From Chryseobacterium vrystaatense (GTDB taxonomy: Bacteria; Bacteroidota; Bacteroidia; Flavobacteriales; Weeksellaceae): 64,000 nt of DNA. Within the stretch, counting starts at the first letter, position 1. Every line of letters begins with the position of its first letter. Under the pieces are notes generated by a model that saw only the letters and a program-made list of their open reading frames with translations, ran no database searches and was not told the DNA's origin. The position numbers and the translations under genes are program-made. The DNA lies in NCBI RefSeq assembly GCF_000737765.1, contig NZ_JPRI01000001.1, positions 1,096,076 through 1,160,075 of the forward strand. Direction: 5' to 3'. Positions 45,101-53,573 of the stretch are shown piece after piece.

Positions 45101-45603
45101 TCAATTTTCAGTATCCCGGTGTCTGGACTGGAGCGTTGGCAGCTAATTATCTGGGAAGGTCAATTAATATCCTGTTTGATGCTGCATCTACCGCTAACCG
45201 TTTTATTGCTTTCCATGATAATAATGATCCGTATTTCGGGACAAGCTGCCGTTGCGTGAGAATAAAATATGATACGGATGGAAATGAAGCGGGTCCCATT
45301 CCAGGCCAACAGGTCGTAATTCTGGCCTCGGGTAGAGCGGCTTCCGCTTTAAGCAATACTGAAGTAAAAGAAAAAGTAAGAGATAACGAAATCTCTTTTT
45401 TTCCAAATCCGGTAAAAGATATCCTATATATCCGTGCATCGCAACAGACGGACTATTTTTATAACATTTACAGTATGTCAGGACAATTAGTAACGTCAGG
45501 AAAATTTGAAAATGGGAAAACAGATTTGTCTGCTCTCACTTCAGGAATATATTTGGTGAGAATTAATAATTCCGAAAAAATGGTGAAAATAATCAAACAA
45601 TAG
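42172..45603 (+). CDS. large secreted FISUMP-domain protein with internal duplication and T9SS sorting domain
   Basis: A 1143-residue exported protein made of two related halves. Each half has a WSWHIW[VI]TD segment (about residues 162 and 675), an MDRNLGA segment (about 202 and 717), a YQWGRKDPIP segment (about 227 and 752) and SP[YF]DPCP[NE]GWR[MI]P (about 363 and 879). These motifs match the FISUMP (Fibrobacter succinogenes major paralogous) family, surface proteins of unknown function. The last 75 residues are a type A T9SS sorting domain (ISFFPNPVKDILYI, SGIYLVRI). It has a signal-like N-terminus. Probably surface-bound, in adhesion or matrix building. It ends at a terminator. Confidence 0.85.
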   Translation: MKNLVKNFAAIFCLVSIGTYSMNSRELQEIPSLYRDAKKLVTVSDTLRQPVGRVPALDWTKAPNSYIFDPGQSEGGLLVPVKKAYVMWMDDKLIRDGGIPSGKVTADVLWEDVHGLIKSGTRYSLEILDSDQNAKIKVPINKTKKGNAVIAFRVDGEIYWSWHIWVTDDPSNGSTYKSFNNITRMKADGTVEPIPDSDWKWMDRNLGALSSSITSSDWNRSIGLLYQWGRKDPIPPLVTRGNDFYEVSGSVGRVRHRGAKNFTNAVSIDNLTKFVPLSSAEVSKNIRLAVKNPLSLIYVNKDDNTGQAYYNNNLNLPVNWFGRSAGIEDSRLSELNLWSDNSQGRISANYNMEESAQPYRDKSPYDPCPNGWRMPSMLIANLGSQSYADDIRIDFSPFGVRTNMSKNLFETNKYHIIKPTDAGVPVFMTGFRIYPNLGFDLSNAGGNNMGVFPGTGQLIRNAHQGQYTDQHHIALWTATMARHFDASPAVITRGLYMIPDKGQPDIPDPDYPNIKGRYFYMPMSGMYTSEANGCRCIKDPLYVVNRYDFPSEYFAAPLEEYREGINNPNTYQAVKDAQLFTVEIPVCKAFSVQSQLLNNQEILNPSSFNSLKANVLWTTNTTLINRISIVNPSPSSLQSISNSKILVEIRPNQSGNAVVTLHNGSIYSPVYWSWHIWITDSSVGTFNYTTESPVSEAVNYVNYVNKADAVMQTEFMDRNLGAVDTFPMVANGLSPTTAELAKIRASTGMHYQWGRKDPIPTFQYADNKASFNVFLGTAADNGTVSYTTLTPATYNNMSGNYIVPYNTYAAANVQSTDRPADKLAKVISYSVKNPLVYMIPSSFAPYNNVTPNYTNGTDWLSDEPNLAPDRWGRGGKKSPFDPCPEGWRIPDLSSVALISNQDFGQSPWYKKDKNIATFYNASTDYSATRVRNPSTTSTIGYMFLGGSYKVGNFPDSGSRGFRSVLANQSPQGTFNTVNFQYPGVWTGALAANYLGRSINILFDAASTANRFIAFHDNNDPYFGTSCRCVRIKYDTDGNEAGPIPGQQVVILASGRAASALSNTEVKEKVRDNEISFFPNPVKDILYIRASQQTDYFYNIYSMSGQLVTSGKFENGKTDLSALTSGIYLVRINNSEKMVKIIKQ

Positions 45604-45624
45604 ACCTGAAAAAAGCTGTATTAG

Positions 45625-45656
45625 AGCAGAATGGGGTTTCCCTGTTCTGCTTTTTT
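45625..45656 (+). terminator. intrinsic terminator after the FISUMP gene
   Basis: A stem AGCAGAATGGGG / CCCTGTTCTGCT with one or two wobble pairs and a short TTT loop, followed by TTTTTT. Confidence 0.85.
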
Positions 45657-45853
45657 ACCGGTTACATATACTTTGCATCTATTGCAAATGATGAAAAATT
45701 CTATATCATCTATTTTATTGAAGCTAAATTGTGAGGTAAAATGTAGGTACTAAAGGACTTGATATATTCCAAAATGCCCTTGGGAGGGGCTGTTAAACCC
45801 ATCTAAATATTAAATTAAACTGTTTTAACAAAAAGTATATAATAAAAAAGCTT

Positions 45854-45861
45854 TACTTTTG
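45854..45861 (+). promoter_or_regulatory. -7 element (TACTTTTG) of topA
   Basis: TACTTTTG matches TAnnTTTG and ends 17 nt before the topA ATG, giving a short leader. No exact -33 TTG was found. Confidence 0.6.
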
Positions 45862-45878
45862 CAAAAAATTTTTTTAGA

Positions 45879-48437
45879 ATGTCGAAAAATTTAGTAATCG
45901 TAGAGTCCCCGGCAAAAGCAAAAACTATTCAGAAATATTTAGGGAAGGATTTCGAAGTGAAATCAAGTTTCGGACACATCCGTGATCTTCCAAAAAAAGG
46001 AATGGGAATAGACCTTGCCACATTCAGTCCTGATTACGAAGTTTCGGCTGATAAAAAGAAATTGGTAACAGAATTAAAGGCTGCGGTAAAGAAAGCTGAG
46101 ATGGTATGGCTTGCTTCCGATGAGGACCGCGAAGGGGAAGCTATTGCATGGCACCTGGCGGACGAATTGAAATTAAAGCCTGAAAACAGAAAAAGAATTG
46201 TTTTTCACGAGATTACTAAAAATGCCATTCTAAAAGCGATCGAAAACCCCAGAGATATCGACCAGAATCTTGTCAATGCACAGCAGGCAAGAAGAGTTCT
46301 GGACAGGATTGTAGGTTTTGAAATGTCTCCGGTTCTTTGGAAAAAAGTAAAACCAGGTCTTTCTGCAGGAAGAGTACAGTCCGTAGCAGTAAGATTAATT
46401 GTAGAACGAGAAAAAGAAATCCGTGAATTTGTTCCGAAAGCAAGCTTTAAACTGGATGGAATCTTCTTAAATAAAACCGAGCAGGAAATTTCTGCCAAAC
46501 TGAAAAAAGACTTTGAAAAAGAAGAGGACGCAGAACAATTCCTTGAAAAAGCAAAAACAACAGAATTTAAAGTTCTGAATGTTGAGACAAGACCGGGAAC
46601 CCGTACAGCATCTGCTCCATTTACCACTTCCACATTACAGCAGGAAGCATCATCAAGATTAGGATATAACGTAACCAATACCATGCGTCTTGCACAGAGA
46701 CTCTATGAAGAAGGATACATTACCTATATGAGAACAGACTCGGTGAACCTATCTCAGGAAGCTATCGAAGGTGCTAAAAAACAGATTACTTCAGAATATG
46801 GAGCTGACTATTCTTCACCAAGAAATTATACGACCAAATCAGCATCTGCACAGGAGGCTCACGAAGCCATCCGACCAACTGATTTTGCAGTGAAGAGTAT
46901 CGGAGATGCTCAGTTAAACAGATTATACCAGCTGATATATAAAAGAACACTGGCTTCGCAGATGGCTAATGCCAAAATTGAGAAGACTGTTATTGAAATA
47001 GGAAATGCTTCACTGCCCCAGCATTTTGAGGCACAGGGTGAAGTGATTATTTTTGATGGTTTCTTAAAAGCTTATGGTATCGTAAAGGCAGAAGACGATG
47101 ATGAGGAAAACAACGAAAAATTACTGCCTAAAGTAAGTGTAGGTGAAATTTTAAGCTATAAAAAAATTACAGCTTCAGAAAAATTTACAAGACCTAGTGC
47201 AAGATATACGGAAGCAGGACTCGTGAAAAAACTGGAAGAATTAGGAATTGGACGTCCATCTACGTATGCGCCTACGATTCAGACCATCCAGAACAGAGAG
47301 TATGTCGACAAAAGAGAGATCGATCCTCACACCCGTGAAGTGGTCAAAATGTCTCTGATAAAAGATAAAATCAAAAAAGAAGTCCTTGAAGAAAAATTCG
47401 GGGGCGATAAAAATAAATTTATCCCTACAGATATCGGTGAAGTTGTTAATGATTTCCTGACAGATAATTTCAAAGAAATTCTGGATTACGGATTTACGGC
47501 AAGAGTAGAAGAAAGTTTTGACGAAATTGCCAATGGAGATCAGAAGTGGAAAGAAATGATGACCAATTTCTACTCCAAATTCCATCCGAGAATTGAAGAT
47601 GTAGAAGAAAATGCCGACAGAGCAAATGGAGACAGACTTTTAGGGGTAGATCCTAAAACCGGAAAAAATGTTCATGCAAGAATCGGAAGATTTGGAGCGA
47701 TGATCCAGATTGGTGAAACAGAAGACGAAGAGAAACCTATTTTTGCCTCATTAATGACCGGACAGAATATTGCAACCATCTCTTTAGCCGAAGCACTGGA
47801 ACTTTTCAAACTTCCGTTTGAGCTTAACGAATTTGAAGGACAGGGCGTTTCTGTAGGAGTAGGAAGATTCGGACCTTATGTAAAGTGGGGCGAAACATTT
47901 ATCAGCATTCCGAAAGGAGAAGATCCCCTTTCTGTGAGTCAGGCGCGTGCAGAAGAAATCATCAATGGAAAGAAAAAAGCTGACGCACCAATCGCTACTT
48001 ATAAAGGAGATCCGGTAACCAAAGGAACCGGGAGATTCGGACCTTTCATTAAATACAAAGACCTGTTTATTAATGTTCCGAAAAAATATAATTTCGAGAA
48101 CCTTTCACAAAGTGATATCAACGAACTGATTGATGCTAAACTGGAAAAAGAAGCTAACCGATACATTCAACAATGGGAGAAAGAAAAAATCTCTATCGAA
48201 AATGGAAGATGGGGCCCTTTTGTGAAATTTGGAAAAGCCATGTTCAAGATCCCGAAGAAAAAAGACGATACCAAGTATGAAGCTGAAGAGCTGAAGGACG
48301 TGTCTCTGGATGAGGTGAAAAAATGGATTACGGATCAGGATAAAAACGCTTTTGCAGAGAAAAAGAAGCCGGCCGCCAAAAAACCTGCAGCTAAGAAAAC
48401 AACTGCTGTTAAAAAACCGGCAGCAAAAAAGAAGTAA
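45879..48437 (+). CDS. topA: type I DNA topoisomerase (TopA)
   Basis: An 852-residue type IA topoisomerase that relaxes negative supercoils by single-strand passage. The N-terminal TOPRIM domain starts VIVESPAKAKTIQKYLG, with a DEDREGE acidic motif (about residue 76). The catalytic Tyr283 is in YITYMRTDS. The C-terminal part has no zinc fingers but carries the repeated GRFGP[YF][IV]K segments of TOPRIM_C, then a lysine-alanine-proline tail (KKPAAKKPAAKK) that may bind DNA non-specifically. This layout is usual for Bacteroidota. Housekeeping gene with its own promoter and terminator. Confidence 0.97.
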   Translation: MSKNLVIVESPAKAKTIQKYLGKDFEVKSSFGHIRDLPKKGMGIDLATFSPDYEVSADKKKLVTELKAAVKKAEMVWLASDEDREGEAIAWHLADELKLKPENRKRIVFHEITKNAILKAIENPRDIDQNLVNAQQARRVLDRIVGFEMSPVLWKKVKPGLSAGRVQSVAVRLIVEREKEIREFVPKASFKLDGIFLNKTEQEISAKLKKDFEKEEDAEQFLEKAKTTEFKVLNVETRPGTRTASAPFTTSTLQQEASSRLGYNVTNTMRLAQRLYEEGYITYMRTDSVNLSQEAIEGAKKQITSEYGADYSSPRNYTTKSASAQEAHEAIRPTDFAVKSIGDAQLNRLYQLIYKRTLASQMANAKIEKTVIEIGNASLPQHFEAQGEVIIFDGFLKAYGIVKAEDDDEENNEKLLPKVSVGEILSYKKITASEKFTRPSARYTEAGLVKKLEELGIGRPSTYAPTIQTIQNREYVDKREIDPHTREVVKMSLIKDKIKKEVLEEKFGGDKNKFIPTDIGEVVNDFLTDNFKEILDYGFTARVEESFDEIANGDQKWKEMMTNFYSKFHPRIEDVEENADRANGDRLLGVDPKTGKNVHARIGRFGAMIQIGETEDEEKPIFASLMTGQNIATISLAEALELFKLPFELNEFEGQGVSVGVGRFGPYVKWGETFISIPKGEDPLSVSQARAEEIINGKKKADAPIATYKGDPVTKGTGRFGPFIKYKDLFINVPKKYNFENLSQSDINELIDAKLEKEANRYIQQWEKEKISIENGRWGPFVKFGKAMFKIPKKKDDTKYEAEELKDVSLDEVKKWITDQDKNAFAEKKKPAAKKPAAKKTTAVKKPAAKKK

Positions 48438-48454
48438 TGTTACAATAAGAATAC

Positions 48455-48489
48455 AAAGCCGTTAACAATAAGTGTTGACGGCTTTTTTT
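48455..48489 (+). terminator. intrinsic terminator of topA
   Basis: A stem AAGCCGTTAACA / TGTTGACGGCTT with one mismatch, a 5-nt loop (ATAAG) and a T-run. Confidence 0.88.
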
Positions 48490-48595
48490 ATCAACAAAAT
48501 ATGCCGCAGCTATGAACTTGCTGTGGTTTTTTTGTATGTTTGTTTGGTAAAGCAATTAATAAACTAACATATTCCCAAGTTTTCAAATTAAAAAT

Positions 48596-49663
48596 ATGGA
48601 TTTTGAAGATTTTATCATTTCACCAAGAAATTTCAAAACAGAAAGCTGGCAGATCGGCAGCAGGATTACGAAAGATATAAAAGAAGACAGTATTGTTCTT
48701 CTGTTTGTTTCGGATTACAGAGGGGCAGGAGGCGATGCTGAAGTGCAGGATTTTACCTCGATCAGGAAAGAATTTTATAAACTCTCAAAGCTGGACTTTG
48801 AAATTCCGATCGTAGATCTTGGAGATCTGGTTTCCGGGAAGTCTGTTCAGGATTCTCATTATATTCTACAGGAAGTTTTGTCAGCATGCCATTACAAAAG
48901 AGCGCTACCGGTGATTATCGGTGGATCCAACGACTTTGCCTTTTCTATGTTTTCAACACTCAATTTTCACAAACAAAACATCAATTATACCCAAATCAGT
49001 AATATTATTTCCCTGCAGCAGGGGGAGCATATCAATGAGTATACATTTCTGGGAAAGATATTAGGTTCTAAAAATTTCTCCATCAAAAACTATCATCATT
49101 TAGGTTATCAAAAGCATTTGAATGAAACAGATTCTGTAAGGTTGATCAAAGAAGTTGAATTTGATATCATACGTCTTGCAGAAATGATGAATTCCACAGA
49201 AAAAACAGAGCCTTTCTTCAGGAAAGCAGATTTGGTAACGTTAAACTGTGATGCCATTGAAAGCTTCAGCGAACCATTTTCTATGAATCCACAGGTCAAT
49301 GGATTGAACAGAAGAGAAATCTGTGCGTACATGAAAGAGATTGGATTAAGCGAAAATTTAAAATCTGTAGGAATTTTCAATTATAATATTTATTCAGAAA
49401 ACCAGTTGAATCACCAGTTGCTGGCACAAATGATATGGTATCTGATTGAAGGAATCAATATACAGAGATCACATCCGAAAGAAAGGCATTATGAACTGTT
49501 CTATGTTTTAATTGACGAAGACCAGTACGCTTTTAAACGGGATACCTTCAGTAATCTATGGTATTTCGGAGATGATGAAAATACAGAAAACTGTATTCCC
49601 TGTTCAAGGAAAGATTTTGAAGAAGCAAAAAGAGGAGTGCTTAATCCCAGGCTCACCTTTTAA
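48596..49663 (+). CDS. ureohydrolase (arginase/formimidoylglutamase)-fold protein with degraded metal site
   Basis: A 355-residue protein with ureohydrolase-type segments, but the metal ligands are mostly lost. The first motif (GGxHD/GGDHS) reads GGSND, the second (DAHxD) is replaced around QISNIISLQQ, and the third (SxDxDxxDP) reads LNCDAIESFSEP. Automatic annotation would call it formimidoylglutamase; the residues argue for a non-enzymatic or altered function. No hut or arginine genes lie nearby. It begins a run of five genes that continues into the polysaccharide genes, with only 11 nt to the SGNH hydrolase gene. Confidence 0.75.
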   Translation: MDFEDFIISPRNFKTESWQIGSRITKDIKEDSIVLLFVSDYRGAGGDAEVQDFTSIRKEFYKLSKLDFEIPIVDLGDLVSGKSVQDSHYILQEVLSACHYKRALPVIIGGSNDFAFSMFSTLNFHKQNINYTQISNIISLQQGEHINEYTFLGKILGSKNFSIKNYHHLGYQKHLNETDSVRLIKEVEFDIIRLAEMMNSTEKTEPFFRKADLVTLNCDAIESFSEPFSMNPQVNGLNRREICAYMKEIGLSENLKSVGIFNYNIYSENQLNHQLLAQMIWYLIEGINIQRSHPKERHYELFYVLIDEDQYAFKRDTFSNLWYFGDDENTENCIPCSRKDFEEAKRGVLNPRLTF

Positions 49664-49674
49664 GTAAACACACG

Positions 49675-50451
49675 ATGAAAAAAAAGATAGTATTAGGTAT
49701 TGTTCTGCTGACTGGAGTGTTGTGCTTCTTTTATTTTTGGAATAAATACGCCTATGCTGGTGAAGAACCTTATTTTCCTTCCGGCACAAAGCCCGAAAAA
49801 GGCTTACAGATTGGTATTATTGGTGATAGCTGGGTCGTAAGGCAGAACCTGGATTCCCTTGTAGAAAGAAAGCTTTTGGATAAGGGGATTCGCGCGACCA
49901 TCTATTCGTCCGGAAATCCAGGTGCTAAAACGAAAAAGATCTATGAGAACCTTTTTAAAGACGAAGGCGAAGAATTTTCTTCGAAAAAAGTAATTGATAA
50001 AAAACCAGATTACTGTATTGTAATAGCCGGAGTCAATGATGCAGCGATGCATTTGGGACCGGAGTTTTATACCCGTCATATGATAATGATTATTAAAACA
50101 TTGATGCATTACCATATCAAACCAATTGTTGTTTCTTTACCCGAATTTGGAGTTAAAGAGGATTTTGAAAACAAAAATATGATAAGCAGACTCAGTAACA
50201 GAGGTGCTGAGCTCCTCCTGAATGGTGGAGCTGAATTTAAAATACAAGATTATAGAAATCTTTTGCTGGAAAATTTGAAACATAATGGGTTAGACAAAAA
50301 AGTTGTGGTTTTAAACTTTGACGAGGTAACCCATGATTATGACAAAGACCGTAACTTGTTTGGAGATCCGCTGCATTTGAATAAAGAGGGTTATCAGAAG
50401 TTCAGTGAGTTTTTAGCAAATGGGATTGTTAATTTAGCAGATAAAGAATGA
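49675..50451 (+). CDS. SGNH/GDSL-type hydrolase with N-terminal membrane anchor
   Basis: A 258-residue protein with an N-terminal hydrophobic segment (about residues 5-22) that anchors or exports it. The SGNH blocks are visible: IGIIGDSWVV (nucleophile Ser of GDS), SGNPGAKT, IAGVNDA, and the acid/His pair FGDPLHLNKEGY. It may remove or add O-acetyl groups on surface polysaccharide, suggested by its place between polysaccharide genes. The substrate is unknown. It overlaps the GT2 gene by 4 nt (ATGA). Confidence 0.82.
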   Translation: MKKKIVLGIVLLTGVLCFFYFWNKYAYAGEEPYFPSGTKPEKGLQIGIIGDSWVVRQNLDSLVERKLLDKGIRATIYSSGNPGAKTKKIYENLFKDEGEEFSSKKVIDKKPDYCIVIAGVNDAAMHLGPEFYTRHMIMIIKTLMHYHIKPIVVSLPEFGVKEDFENKNMISRLSNRGAELLLNGGAEFKIQDYRNLLLENLKHNGLDKKVVVLNFDEVTHDYDKDRNLFGDPLHLNKEGYQKFSEFLANGIVNLADKE

Positions 50452-51434
50452 TCGTATCAATTATAGTTCCTGTTTATAATGTAGAAAATTATTTGGCGAA
50501 ATGCCTGGATTCTCTGGTGGGTCAAAGTCTTCAGGATATTGAAATTCTAGTGATTAATGATGGCAGTAGTGACCGTTCCGGTCTTGTCATTGAAGAATAT
50601 GTGCAAAAATTCCCCAATATAATAAAAGCTTTTACCAAAGAGAACGGAGGTTTGAGCGATGCCAGAAATTTTGGTTTGGATAAGGCTGCGGGTGAGTATA
50701 TAGGTTTCGTAGACAGCGATGACTATGTCACGGAGAAGATGTTTGAAGAAATGGTCCAGTTGGCAAAAAAGCATGAAGCTGAAATAGTCATTTGCAATAT
50801 CCAGAAAGTAGATCAGGATGGAAAGGTTACCCAAAAGCTGACCCAGATTCCCCATATGTCCGAAAAAATTGTATTGGAAGAGAATTTTTCAGTTTTTTCA
50901 GATATCAGTTATTTTGCCTGTAACAAACTGTTTAAAAAAGAACTCTTTGATCATAAGAGATTTAAAAAGGGAGTTCACTTTGAAGATATTCAGCTGATAC
51001 CACAGCTGCTTTTGGAGTGCAAAATTTTGGCTCAGACACAGGATTTTCATTATCAGTATCTTGAACGTTCCGATTCTATTACAAAAACACATACCGAAAA
51101 AGGTCTTGATATCCTGAATGCGGTAAAGGATGTGGAGTATGTGTTTGATAAATCGGATTATTCTCATAAAAGAAAAGAACTGAAGAGTTTTCAGATTTTT
51201 GAAGGGGTATACTCTTTTCTGGCGTATCTGGCTTTTGTGAAAAATGAAAATACTTTTAGTAAAATGGCAGAAGAACTGGCGGTTTTCAGAGAAGAAAGGA
51301 AAATTAAAATTCGAGATATATTAAGCTATAGTCGTTTTGGTAAGAATTATCTTTTATCTTTGCCGTTGAAAAAAAAGATTTTTTATCTGTTGTTTTTTGC
51401 CGGACAAAAAAAGCTGATAAGAAAAATGTTATAA
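50448..51434 (+). CDS. family 2 glycosyltransferase
   Basis: A 328-residue GT-A enzyme. The N-terminal SIIVPVYNVENYLAKCLDS, LVINDGSSDRS and the metal site FVDSDDYV (about residue 88) are intact, as is KENGGLSDARNFGLDKA. The C-terminal 110 residues are basic and helical, a typical membrane-surface contact. It transfers a sugar onto the lipid-linked repeat unit of the exopolysaccharide. It overlaps the SGNH hydrolase gene (ATGA). Confidence 0.9.
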   Translation: MIVSIIVPVYNVENYLAKCLDSLVGQSLQDIEILVINDGSSDRSGLVIEEYVQKFPNIIKAFTKENGGLSDARNFGLDKAAGEYIGFVDSDDYVTEKMFEEMVQLAKKHEAEIVICNIQKVDQDGKVTQKLTQIPHMSEKIVLEENFSVFSDISYFACNKLFKKELFDHKRFKKGVHFEDIQLIPQLLLECKILAQTQDFHYQYLERSDSITKTHTEKGLDILNAVKDVEYVFDKSDYSHKRKELKSFQIFEGVYSFLAYLAFVKNENTFSKMAEELAVFREERKIKIRDILSYSRFGKNYLLSLPLKKKIFYLLFFAGQKKLIRKML

Positions 51435-51550
51435 CACAAATGATAAGCATAATTATTTCGATAATCACTAAAACTGTGACACATAGTCTCTTATGAGGCT
51501 ATGTCGTGAGTTTTATCAGAAGGCGAAATGATGTGCTTGATAAAAAAAGA

Positions 51551-52678
51551 ATGAAAAATTTTGAATTGTTCTTAAGCGAATCGGGAATTTCTATTTTTTA
51601 CGTAAAAATAGGGTTAGGCTTTCTGTTTGCTTTTTTAATTACCTTTTTTTCTATCCCCACTATCATAAAAATATCCAGAAGAAAGAATCTTATGGATGAA
51701 CCTGGAATTAGGAGTTCACATCTCCGGAAAATTCCTAATCTTGGGGGTATTGCTATCTTTTATTCCATTGGGATCTCTGCGTCTATTTTTGCGTATGAGC
51801 TTTTTGATCTCTACAAATTTTTATTTGCCTCATTAATTATTCTTCTTTACATAGGAGTGATGGACGACATCGTTGTGATGAGAGCGTATAAGAAACTCGT
51901 GGCTCAGATCGTTGTATCTTCCCTTGTGGTGATAGGATCGGACATTAGAATCCGAAGTTTATTCGGGGTTTGTGGGATCTATGAGCTTGGCTATACCGTA
52001 AGTGTGATATTCAGTGTCATTACTTTTATTGTTCTTATTAATGCATTCAACCTTATTGATGGAATAGACGGTCTGGCTGGAGGATACTCTGTAATTTGCA
52101 GTGGTTTGTTCGGAATAAGTTACTATAGACTGGGAGAATATAATTATCCCCTTGTTGTTTTATCCGTTATTATTATAGGGACAGTGCTTGCTTTTCTCTA
52201 TTATAATTTATCGAATTACAGAACCAATAAAATATTTATGGGAGACACAGGATCTATGCTTCTGGGCTTTCTCCTGGCATTTACATCGATCTGCTTTATT
52301 GATATTTTTATAGATAAGGAACTTCCAAATGTTCCGAGATATCATCTCCAGTCGGCACCTGTAATTGCTGTAGCCATTCTGATTCTGCCAATCGTAGACA
52401 CCTTAAATGTAATCGTTGTGAGACTGTGCAATAAAAAATCTCCTTTTGACGCAGATAAAAACCATATTCATCACAAACTTTTAAAACTGGATCTTACACA
52501 CAGACGTTCCACATTCTATATTATTGTGTATTATCTTATGATCGTTACTGTAGCTTATTATTTACGGCATATCAATATAAATATGTTGCTATTGATAATC
52601 ATTTTATTAGGTTTTTTTGGCGCATATCTCCCAGATTTGATTTATCGTTTACGAAATAATAAGAAAATAACAATTTAA
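51551..52678 (+). CDS. undecaprenyl-phosphate sugar-1-phosphate transferase (MraY/WecA family)
   Basis: A 375-residue membrane protein with about eleven helices. Its motifs, VMDDIVVM, NLIDGIDGLAGG, FMGDTGSMLLGF and HIHHKLLKL, are the catalytic Asp and sugar-phosphate sites of the MraY/WecA family. It starts repeat-unit synthesis by adding HexNAc-1-P to undecaprenyl-P. The start is ATG at 51551; a GTG at 51506 would add a hydrophilic extension and is less likely. UppS, encoded at 57176, makes the undecaprenyl chain. Confidence 0.9.
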   Translation: MKNFELFLSESGISIFYVKIGLGFLFAFLITFFSIPTIIKISRRKNLMDEPGIRSSHLRKIPNLGGIAIFYSIGISASIFAYELFDLYKFLFASLIILLYIGVMDDIVVMRAYKKLVAQIVVSSLVVIGSDIRIRSLFGVCGIYELGYTVSVIFSVITFIVLINAFNLIDGIDGLAGGYSVICSGLFGISYYRLGEYNYPLVVLSVIIIGTVLAFLYYNLSNYRTNKIFMGDTGSMLLGFLLAFTSICFIDIFIDKELPNVPRYHLQSAPVIAVAILILPIVDTLNVIVVRLCNKKSPFDADKNHIHHKLLKLDLTHRRSTFYIIVYYLMIVTVAYYLRHININMLLLIIILLGFFGAYLPDLIYRLRNNKKITI

Positions 52679-52682
52679 TTTT

Positions 52683-52690
52683 TACTTTTG
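52683..52690 (+). promoter_or_regulatory. -7 element (TACTTTTG) of the export operon
   Basis: TACTTTTG matches TAnnTTTG and ends 14 nt before the ATG at 52705, so the leader is very short. No -33 TTG was found. The box lies just after the stop of the previous gene. Confidence 0.5.
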
Positions 52691-52704
52691 CAAAACATTC
52701 AAAC

Positions 52705-53571
52705 ATGATGAAGAACTTAAAGTATTTATTTTTACTATTACCCTTTTTTATTACATCCTGCATTACCAAGAAAGATGTAAGGTATATGCAACCCAGCGAA
52801 AGCCTTGTAATTAACGAAGAAGGACTTATTCCATACAACATCCCTACGTATAGAATTACCAAAAACGACATTCTTAATCTCAATATTGTAACCACTCCTA
52901 AGGGAGATGCAGCTCAATTCTATTCATCTTTGAATTCTTCCGGAGGTGTAGGAGGATCAGGGAACAGTGCATTGGCCGGAGGAAGAGGTGGAGGTGGAAA
53001 TAGCGGATCTGCTAACGGAGGAAATATTAATTTTTATTTTAACGGACTTAAGGTAGATTCCAAAGGTGATATTAATGTATTCGGAATAGGATTTGTTAAA
53101 GCAGAAGGAAAAACAGTGGAGGACCTTACCCGGGAACTTCAGGAAAAAGTAGATGAAAATTTTCAGGAAGGAAAAGCTGAAGTAAGACTGAACACAGATG
53201 GAATCACCTATTATATTCTTGGAGACGTAGAAACAACAGGTCTTTCAGGTGAAAAAGTTGTCCATAAAAATACACTGACTATTACCGAAGCAATTGCTAT
53301 TAATGGTGGTTTAAACAGAACAATTGACCGTAAAAATATTGTTATTCACAGAAAACTGCCGGAAGGTATCAAAGTAGCTAAAATAGATCTTACCAGAGAA
53401 GATATTATGAATTCACCTTACTACTACGTGCAAAACGGTGATGAAATCTATCTGAATACCAGAGGGAAAAGCCTTAATGGATTTGGAAAAGATCCTATAC
53501 AGACTTTAACAACCGGGGTATCGGTGATTACTACAGCACTATCAATTTACCTGCTTCTTAAAAACCTTTAA
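52705..53571 (+). CDS. polysaccharide export lipoprotein (Wza/BexD-like)
   Basis: A 288-residue outer-membrane lipoprotein with lipobox ITSC (MMK start at 52705; a second ATG 3 nt on is equivalent). A Poly_export domain follows (YRITKNDILNLNIVT; IFGIGFVKAEGKTVEDL reads here as VFGIGFVKAEGKT), then SLBB-type repeats (YILGDVETTG; LTITEAIAINGGLN; IYLNTRGKS). Between about residues 74 and 105 sits an unusual glycine-serine-asparagine insert. It ends with a hydrophobic stretch. It forms the outer-membrane export channel and pairs with the Wzc-like kinase gene 2 nt downstream. Confidence 0.9.
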   Translation: MMKNLKYLFLLLPFFITSCITKKDVRYMQPSESLVINEEGLIPYNIPTYRITKNDILNLNIVTTPKGDAAQFYSSLNSSGGVGGSGNSALAGGRGGGGNSGSANGGNINFYFNGLKVDSKGDINVFGIGFVKAEGKTVEDLTRELQEKVDENFQEGKAEVRLNTDGITYYILGDVETTGLSGEKVVHKNTLTITEAIAINGGLNRTIDRKNIVIHRKLPEGIKVAKIDLTREDIMNSPYYYVQNGDEIYLNTRGKSLNGFGKDPIQTLTTGVSVITTALSIYLLLKNL

Positions 53572-53573
53572 CC

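Noticed and set aside
44987..45259. 90-codon plus-strand frame inside the FISUMP gene
   Set aside because: It lies entirely within a well-supported coding region in another frame and has no family feature.
5480..49663. A histidine-degradation (hut) pair formed by the ammonia-lyase and the ureohydrolase-like gene
   Set aside because: The lyase resembles a tyrosine-specific enzyme inside the pigment locus. The ureohydrolase has lost its metal ligands and lies 41 kb away, and no urocanase or imidazolonepropionase gene is present.
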